Below are positions 58,533 to 64,000 of a stretch of 64,000 nucleotides of DNA, one piece after another. How positions within the stretch are numbered: position 1 is the first letter of the stretch; each line of letters opens with the position of its first letter. Source of the stretch: Persephonella sp. KM09-Lau-8 (GTDB lineage Bacteria; Aquificota; Aquificia; Aquificales; Hydrogenothermaceae). Position numbers and translations under genes: made by a program. The notes under the pieces are model-generated. The model searched no databases, was not told the origin of the DNA, and saw nothing but the letters and a program-made list of their open reading frames with translations. Location: assembly GCF_000703085.1 (NCBI RefSeq), contig NZ_JNLL01000001.1:1798001-1862000 (forward strand), written 5' to 3'.

Positions 58533-59422
58533 TAGAGGTTGTCTTTTTTATGATTTTCTTTCTGTTTGTGTTCCCTTTTGCCTTAAGTTATGTGCTTGCA
58601 TCTGGAAAAGAACGCCTTAATATAGATCTCAACTATACAAAGAATCCCAGATATTTTGCTGTATCTTTTAGAAAAAAGATAACAAGAGCATTAACTCTTG
58701 CCTCAGCTATAAGCAAAGATTCAAGAGTTGAGGTTCAGTTATCAAAAAAGGAATATATCAAATATGGAAAATTTAATAATCTCACATTTAGCCTTTTCCC
58801 GAACCATATCTACGTAATAACCAATAGAAGTTTCACAATCAAAAAAGGAACAGTTATAAAAAAAGAGATATATGCCCTTTACGATTTAATAATAGAGGAT
58901 GATTGCTTTTTAAGAGCAGTGGCCTGTGATGGAAACTGTATAATACACAATGATGTAATAATCGTTAGATGGGTAGATGCCATCAAAAGTCTTAAGGTAG
59001 GATCAGGATGTTCTCTTGGTGTGGTTGGTTCATCTAAAGGAAATTTACATCTTGATAAGAATAATATATTTACCAGATTATACGGATATCCTGTTACAAC
59101 CTATGGGATTAAAGATAAAAAATATGATGAATTTTCTATAGTAATTGAAAAGACTTTGAGAGAAAATCCTGTTGAATTAGAAGGCACAGACTCCAAGCCT
59201 GTTTATGTAAAAGGAGATATATTTTCCGACGAAAATATAAAACTAAAAAATGTAATAGTAGAGGGAACAATATTCTCTTTTAAAAATATATATCTTGAAA
59301 ATGTGGTTGTGGGTTCTCCTGATAGAAAAGTGTCTGTCATTGGAGAAAAGGTAACCCTTGGAAAAAATGTAAAGATATACGGGTATGTGCAGGCAAATAC
59401 TAAATATGGGAAGATAGCGTAA
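58529..59422 (+). CDS. Membrane-anchored bactofilin/solenoid-like protein
   Basis: A 297-residue protein beginning with a hydrophobic anchor (residues 4-24), followed by repeated short strands. The C-terminal third (VYVKGDIFSDENIKLKNVIV, EGTIFSFKNIYLEN and KVTLGKNVKIYGYV) reads like a parallel beta-solenoid of the polymer-forming/bactofilin kind. It may scaffold the synthase. GTG start overlaps the glycosyltransferase stop (GTGA). Confidence 0.6.
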   Translation: MIEVVFFMIFFLFVFPFALSYVLASGKERLNIDLNYTKNPRYFAVSFRKKITRALTLASAISKDSRVEVQLSKKEYIKYGKFNNLTFSLFPNHIYVITNRSFTIKKGTVIKKEIYALYDLIIEDDCFLRAVACDGNCIIHNDVIIVRWVDAIKSLKVGSGCSLGVVGSSKGNLHLDKNNIFTRLYGYPVTTYGIKDKKYDEFSIVIEKTLRENPVELEGTDSKPVYVKGDIFSDENIKLKNVIVEGTIFSFKNIYLENVVVGSPDRKVSVIGEKVTLGKNVKIYGYVQANTKYGKIA

Positions 59423-59423
59423 A

Positions 59424-61190
59424 ATGAAAAGAATAAGCGTGTTGTTGGGGATTATCTTATTTTTTTCTGTAACTTTCGCACAGGAATTTAGAGTCTTGAT
59501 TGTTTACAGTCCTAAGCAGATATCTGAGAAGAAATATGCAATAAATGCCCTTGAAAGTGTTCTTCAAGAAGAAGGTATCCTTTTTTCTAAAATGAGTGCT
59601 AATTCCCTTCTGACATATTATCCAGAAAAGATTAAAAAAATATTTCCTGTAATAGTTTTTCCTGATGGGGTGGCTCAGCAGTTACCAGATGATATTAGAT
59701 ACTGGAGTGAGGAGTATGTAAATAGTGGAGGACATATTTTTGTTATTTATGATGCAGGAGTTAAAGATATACATGGACACTATAGAAATAGACCCCTCTT
59801 TGATAGTTTAGTTGGTGTAAATTATTGTTTATATCCTGAAGAAGAAGAGAAAACATATACACTTGGCTATTTCAAGTTAAATGAATTTTATCTAAAAGAT
59901 ATAGATATTCCACCAGGTAAAACCATAGATAACACCATAAGTGGATACAAATACGGAAAGCTAAAATATCCTGTAGCTCTTACCAGACAAATTGATAGGA
60001 GAATTGAAAAAGTTGCCTACGTATATAACTCACAATTTCAGGGAATAGGAGCCTCATTAAAAAGATATGGAGAAGGCTCAGCTTTTTTTGTAAATCTTCC
60101 CCTTTGTCATCTAAAAGCCGAAAGTGATGATCTGCTCCTTAGAGCATTTATAAGATTTTATTTATTTAGGATTGTTCATTTACCCCATTTGTTAAATGTC
60201 CCCTATGGAAAAGGTGGTCTTATTATAAACTGGCATATTGATTCATATCTGGACTGGAAATCTATTCCTATGATGATAAAAAAAGGATATTTAAAAAAAA
60301 CAATAATATACTCAAATCACATAACTGCTGGTCCATTTTTGCGAAAACCTGGAGATGGTAAAGGATTTGATGCCTGTGGCAGAGGAAAAAGATTTGCTTT
60401 GATGTTGACTAAATATGGAATTACAGGTTCCCATGGTGGTTGGGCACATAACTGGTTTGCAAGGAATATACTTACAGGTAAGTTTGGATATGAAGAGATA
60501 AAAAAATATATAAAGAAGAATAATGAGTGTCTCCAAAAAATAACCCATCAAAAAATAGAAGAATATTCAGCTCCAAACGGAGTTCATCCTCAGCCCATAA
60601 TGACAAAGGCATTGGAAGAACTTGGAATGAAATGCTATTACTATACTGGTGACTCTGGTTCTGCTCCAAACAGAACTTTTTATAATAAAGAGATGGTTTC
60701 AGATAAAGTCTGGGCATTTCCTGTGACACCGCTGGGAGATGTTGCTTCTTTTTATGAGATGGCTGTTAAAGGCTATTCTTCCAAAAAAGTAGAAAAATGG
60801 CTCAAGGCAATGGTTGATTTTGTCATAGATAGGAAAACGATAAGACTTATATATTCGCACCCTTATGATATACCCCACTACCCGAAAGCAATCCTAAGAT
60901 TTATTAATTATGCAGAGAAAAAATATAAGCAGGGAAAACTGATAGTAAAACCTATGCTTTATTTTGAGAATTATTTAGAAAGATTTGTAAAAACCCAGTT
61001 TTCCTTTGAAACAAAAGGCAAAAAATTTATTGTTGATGCGTATAATTCTAAAGGCCTGAAAGGAATTCCAATTGCTATTCCAAAAAGAATGTGTTCTGGG
61101 AAATTGTCTAATGTTCAAGACAAACACTTTTATTATATAATAATAACTAAAAACACAAAAAATTTTCATTATGAGTGTAGATTGCGATAA
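59424..61190 (+). CDS. Exported two-domain polysaccharide-deacetylase-like protein
   Basis: A 588-residue periplasmic protein with signal peptide MKRISVLLGIILFFSVTFAQ. Residues 22-260 form a Rossmann/GATase-like domain (FRVLIVYSPKQISEK, GGHIFVIYDAG). The C-terminal domain starts at GLIINWHIDSYLDW, has SHGGWAHNW, APNGVHPQP and IYSHPYD, consistent with the NodB fold (metal Asp and HxxxH). It probably deacetylates the nascent polymer, like PgaB or PelA in other systems. Starts 1 base after the solenoid gene. Confidence 0.72.
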   Translation: MKRISVLLGIILFFSVTFAQEFRVLIVYSPKQISEKKYAINALESVLQEEGILFSKMSANSLLTYYPEKIKKIFPVIVFPDGVAQQLPDDIRYWSEEYVNSGGHIFVIYDAGVKDIHGHYRNRPLFDSLVGVNYCLYPEEEEKTYTLGYFKLNEFYLKDIDIPPGKTIDNTISGYKYGKLKYPVALTRQIDRRIEKVAYVYNSQFQGIGASLKRYGEGSAFFVNLPLCHLKAESDDLLLRAFIRFYLFRIVHLPHLLNVPYGKGGLIINWHIDSYLDWKSIPMMIKKGYLKKTIIYSNHITAGPFLRKPGDGKGFDACGRGKRFALMLTKYGITGSHGGWAHNWFARNILTGKFGYEEIKKYIKKNNECLQKITHQKIEEYSAPNGVHPQPIMTKALEELGMKCYYYTGDSGSAPNRTFYNKEMVSDKVWAFPVTPLGDVASFYEMAVKGYSSKKVEKWLKAMVDFVIDRKTIRLIYSHPYDIPHYPKAILRFINYAEKKYKQGKLIVKPMLYFENYLERFVKTQFSFETKGKKFIVDAYNSKGLKGIPIAIPKRMCSGKLSNVQDKHFYYIIITKNTKNFHYECRLR

Positions 61191-62037
61191 TCTAAATCCC
61201 CCATTGAATATATGGAGATATTTTTCTAACGTAAAAAATGAGAATTATGTAATTCCTTACATAAGCAACCTTATAGCAATATATTTACTTCTTGAAGATA
61301 GAATTCAACTTAGTGAAGTTGAAAAATATATCTACTGGTATCTTGACAGAGTTAATATCAGGGATTGTAATGGAATCTCAGGGACTGTTTACGATTTGGA
61401 AATTACCCTTGATGGTAATGAAAAGCCTCTTAATATATACGATTCTGCTGATGGGTATGCAGGAACATTTCTTACATTGACAAATCTATATTGCAGGAAA
61501 AAAAGAGATTTCTCTATTTTCCAAAAAAATATTGATAAATACTTACATATGGCATATTTAATAGTGCATCTTAGGGGTGAAAATGGTCTCACAATATCAG
61601 ATCCAAAACATCCTGAGAATTATTTAATGAATAATCTTGAGGCTTATGGCGGGTTATTATCAGCATGTTATGCTTTAGAAAAAATATCCCATCCAGATTT
61701 TTCCTATTATAAAGAACATGCAATATCTTTTAATGAGAGTATATGGTGTAATTTTTATGATGTATCAACCGGCTATTTTTACTGGGCAATAGAGGATGGA
61801 AAGAAATACCCTATTAATCCAGATAAAGTTTATCCCGATGTATATTCCCAGATTTTCCCTATAGCTTATGGCCTCGTTTATAAGAAAACCCAGATACGCC
61901 AAAATCTGATAAATCTTATCTCTGAAAAACTAAATCCTCTAAAAATACCAAAAGAACAGTATTTTATGTATAGGTCTATGCTTCCACTTGAGCAGATTTT
62001 TGCTTATATTTCCCAAAAATATCTCCCTGAGTTATAA
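61171..62037 (+). CDS. Alpha/alpha-barrel glycosidase-like protein
   Basis: A 288-residue protein without a signal peptide. Helical repeats with YDSADGYAGTFLTLTNLY, NNLEAYGGLLSACYALEK and YPINPDKVYPDVYSQIFPIA resemble (alpha/alpha)6-toroid glycosidases such as GH8 enzymes found in cellulose clusters; catalytic residues were not assigned. It overlaps the deacetylase gene by 20 bases and the convergent bioB by 62. Start uncertain because no ribosome-binding site is evident. Confidence 0.6.
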   Translation: MSVDCDNLNPPLNIWRYFSNVKNENYVIPYISNLIAIYLLLEDRIQLSEVEKYIYWYLDRVNIRDCNGISGTVYDLEITLDGNEKPLNIYDSADGYAGTFLTLTNLYCRKKRDFSIFQKNIDKYLHMAYLIVHLRGENGLTISDPKHPENYLMNNLEAYGGLLSACYALEKISHPDFSYYKEHAISFNESIWCNFYDVSTGYFYWAIEDGKKYPINPDKVYPDVYSQIFPIAYGLVYKKTQIRQNLINLISEKLNPLKIPKEQYFMYRSMLPLEQIFAYISQKYLPEL

Positions 62038-63010
62038 GTTTTCTGTTTAATCTTTTTACCATTTCTTCATCTTTACCGGGAGCTCTTCCAGCCCTTGTTA
62101 AATAACCACCTGCCATAAGGCAGTTTGCAATTTCCATGGCTTTGTCGTGGTATTCTCTAAGATTTTGTTCTCTACCGCCACACAGTCTTATTTCAGATTG
62201 GGGGTTAAAGAATTTGAAAAGGGCTATTATTTTTATGCATTTTTCAGGGGTCAGCTGTCTGTTATTTTCAAGAGGTGTTCCTGGAATAGGGATTAAAAAG
62301 TTAAGTGGTATTGAGTCTACATTAAGTTCCCTATATGTCATAGCAAGGTCAACTATATCCTCATCACTCTCTCCTATTCCGAATATTCCACCTGTGCAGG
62401 TTGATAGACCAACTTTCTGAATTTTTTTGATAGTTTCATATCTTTCTTTCCATGGATGTGTAGTTACTATATTTGGAAAGAAATTTTCTGATGTTTCCAG
62501 ATTATGATTTACCCTTTCCACCCCTGCTTCTTTAAGCAGTTTCAAGTCTTCTTCATCAACACTTCCAATTGATACACATACCTTAACAGGCAGATTTTTT
62601 CTTATTTCTCTAACTGCCTCTGCTATTTTCTCAACTTCTTCTTTTGTGGCTCTTCTTCCACTGGTAACGATACAATACCTGTTTGCCTTGATTGATACAG
62701 CTTTCTGTGCACCTTCTATTAGTTCTTCTTTAGGCACAAGAGGATAAGCATTTATTGGAGTAGGATATTTTGAGGACTGGGCACAGAATGAGCAATCTTC
62801 TGTGCAGGCACCATTTTTTGCATTTATAAGGGAGCAGAACTCTACTTCATTTTGGAAAATAGCTTCCCTGACCTTTGAGGCTTCTTTTATTAAAAGATCT
62901 ATATATTCATCAGGAATATTTAATATTTTTAATCCTTCCTCTTTAGTAAGCTTTTCACCGTTCAAAACTCTTTCTGCAAGTCCATTTATGAAATTTTCTA
63001 TATTCTCCAT
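61976..63010 (-). CDS. bioB: Biotin synthase
   Basis: A 344-residue radical SAM enzyme inserting sulfur into dethiobiotin. The SAM cluster CTEDCSFC gives Cys69, Cys73 and Cys76; YxTPINAYPLV, TCTGGIFGIGES, PLNFLIPIPGTPL and the [2Fe-2S] ligand region around RLCGGREQN are present. ATG 63010 (GAGG five bases upstream) is preferred to a TTG at 63028. The 3' end overlaps the convergent gene by 62 bases. Confidence 0.95.
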   Translation of the reverse strand: MENIENFINGLAERVLNGEKLTKEEGLKILNIPDEYIDLLIKEASKVREAIFQNEVEFCSLINAKNGACTEDCSFCAQSSKYPTPINAYPLVPKEELIEGAQKAVSIKANRYCIVTSGRRATKEEVEKIAEAVREIRKNLPVKVCVSIGSVDEEDLKLLKEAGVERVNHNLETSENFFPNIVTTHPWKERYETIKKIQKVGLSTCTGGIFGIGESDEDIVDLAMTYRELNVDSIPLNFLIPIPGTPLENNRQLTPEKCIKIIALFKFFNPQSEIRLCGGREQNLREYHDKAMEIANCLMAGGYLTRAGRAPGKDEEMVKRLNRKLITQGDIFGKYKQKSAQVEA

Positions 63011-63101
63011 CTTAACCTCGTTAACCAAAATTTTTAATCAAGTTTACCACATACAAAAATATATTTCCTGTTTGTTTTGTTTTTTTATTGGCAGCAAGCT
63101 G

Positions 63102-63107
63102 TATAAT
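63102..63107 (+). promoter_or_regulatory. -10 box of surE
   Basis: A perfect TATAAT 27 bases before the TTG start. The upstream TTGTTT (63077-63082) is 19 bases away, a weak fit. Confidence 0.45.
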
Positions 63108-63133
63108 ATTTTCAAAAAATAAAGAGGGCAAAA

Positions 63134-63904
63134 TTGGAAAAATATAAAGTTTTACTGGTAAATGATGATGGTTATCATTCCAGAGGATTACAGGCAATAA
63201 GAGAAGAACTTTTAAATAATAATTTTGAAGTGGTTACTGTTACACCTGATAGGAATATGTCTGGAACAAGCCATTCTTTAACATTTACAAGACCATTAAA
63301 AATTGAAAAATTAGAAGAAAATTTTTATTACATAGTTGACGGGACTCCTGCTGATTGTGTTCACCTTGGATATTATATTGTTTTGGAAGGTAAAAAGCCG
63401 GATATCCTGATTTCTGGAATAAATACAGGACCCAATCTGGGAAATGATATTTTTTATTCTGGGACAGTTGGAGCAGCAAGGGAAGGAACGCTTCTTGGCA
63501 TTCCATCTGTGGCTTTTTCTCCAGCTTCGGCTAAAAATCCTGATTTTAAAACAATGGCAAAATTGGCTTTGAAGGTAGTTAGACAGGTGTTAAAAAAAGG
63601 ATTACCTGAAAAAGTATTTTTGAATGTGACTTTTCCTAATTTACCTGAGGAGCAGATAAGAGGTTTTATGTTGACCCGTCAGGGTAGAGGAGCTTATAAG
63701 GAAGAAATTAAGAAATATATTTCTCCATCTAAAGAGGTTTATTACTGGATAGGTGGGGAGGAGAGTTTAGAAGAAGAATGCGAAAAAGGAACGGATTATA
63801 CAGCTGTCAAAGAAGGTTTTGTTTCTATAACACCTATAAAACTGGATTTAACAGCTTATGACGGAATAGAAATCTTAGAAAAAACAGGATTTTTGTCCTT
63901 CTAA
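63134..63904 (+). CDS. surE: Survival protein SurE (5'/3'-nucleotidase)
   Basis: A 256-residue metal-dependent nucleotidase. It reads [17 protein letters not shown] (Asp pair for metal), [51 protein letters not shown], all SurE signatures. TTG start at 63134 behind GAGGG. The CRISPR repeat begins 2 bases after its stop. Confidence 0.95.
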   Translation: MEKYKVLLVNDDGYHSRGLQAIREELLNNNFEVVTVTPDRNMSGTSHSLTFTRPLKIEKLEENFYYIVDGTPADCVHLGYYIVLEGKKPDILISGINTGPNLGNDIFYSGTVGAAREGTLLGIPSVAFSPASAKNPDFKTMAKLALKVVRQVLKKGLPEKVFLNVTFPNLPEEQIRGFMLTRQGRGAYKEEIKKYISPSKEVYYWIGGEESLEEECEKGTDYTAVKEGFVSITPIKLDLTAYDGIEILEKTGFLSF

Positions 63905-63906
63905 AT

Positions 63907-64000
63907 ACTACTATCCCATATAGTTCAGATAAAACTAATTGTCGGTTTTTACAATCTTAAAAACGAAGAGCAACTTTCTATCCCATATAGTTCAGATAAA
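63907..64000 (-). CRISPR. End of a CRISPR array (two repeats, one spacer), cut by window edge
   Basis: A 29-base unit at 63907-63935 recurs from 63974 (cut after 27 bases): identical from CTATCCC to GATAAA, period 67, with a 38-base unique spacer (63936-63973). On the minus strand the repeat begins GTTTTATCTG and ends GATAGAAAG, resembling thermophile type I/III repeats. The left copy differs in its last four bases (TAGT versus AAAG), as expected for the leader-distal terminal repeat. The array and any cas genes continue to the right. Confidence 0.85.

Overview
The window comes from a low-GC, AGA-rich thermophilic bacterium. The layout and proteins point to the Aquificota, most likely Hydrogenothermaceae (Persephonella or Sulfurihydrogenibium relatives): NusG carries an inserted domain as in Aquifex, RpoB and RpoC are very large, EF-Tu is present in two near-identical copies, and a cytochrome bd oxidase is encoded. 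This placement is inference from protein style, not a database match.

Region by region: (1) 1-2691 holds a cut-off peroxiredoxin and an esterase on the minus strand, a tRNA-Thr/Tyr/Gly cluster, and a repeat-rich peptidoglycan-binding lipoprotein gene. (2) 3001-38274 is one continuous plus-strand translation and transcription superoperon: tRNA-Thr, tuf, rpmG, tRNA-Trp, secE, nusG, rplKAJL, rpoBC, rpsL, rpsG, fusA, a second tuf, then the full S10, spc and alpha gene order through rplQ, ending with yggT and truD. A terminator-like hairpin follows rplL, competing hairpins lie before rpoC, and a terminator plus strong promoter separates rpoC from rpsL. (3) 38203-43781 is minus strand: ilvE with two tightly coupled unusual genes, and cydAB with a complex control region. 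(4) 44055-49097 is plus strand: hemN, a PEBP protein, a small membrane protein and uvrA. (5) 49211-50887 is a toxin-antitoxin island: a decayed MNT/HEPN pair followed by an intact three-gene HigB, HigA and SecB-like set that looks like a toxin-antitoxin-chaperone (TAC) module. (6) 50984-53552 holds bacterioferritin, a LysE exporter with upp, and mazG. (7) 53569-62037 holds a metallo-beta-lactamase-fold gene and a compact seven-gene cluster (wecB, outer-membrane barrel, membrane protein, processive glycosyltransferase, bactofilin-like protein, deacetylase, alpha/alpha-barrel protein) that reads as a synthase-dependent exopolysaccharide system. (8) 61976-64000 holds bioB, surE and the leader-distal end of a CRISPR array cut by the right edge.

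The most noteworthy observations are the TAC module; the exopolysaccharide cluster; a one-base frameshift in the essential rpsE gene; a four-cysteine zinc-ribbon insertion in RpoB; and three neighbouring loci (46046, uvrA, bfr) in which the ribosome-binding site is exactly complementary to a segment 30-50 bases upstream, an architecture that could silence read-through transcripts. Several single-base homopolymer indels (rpsE, the M28-like gene, the MNT gene) leave open whether some frameshifts are sequencing errors.
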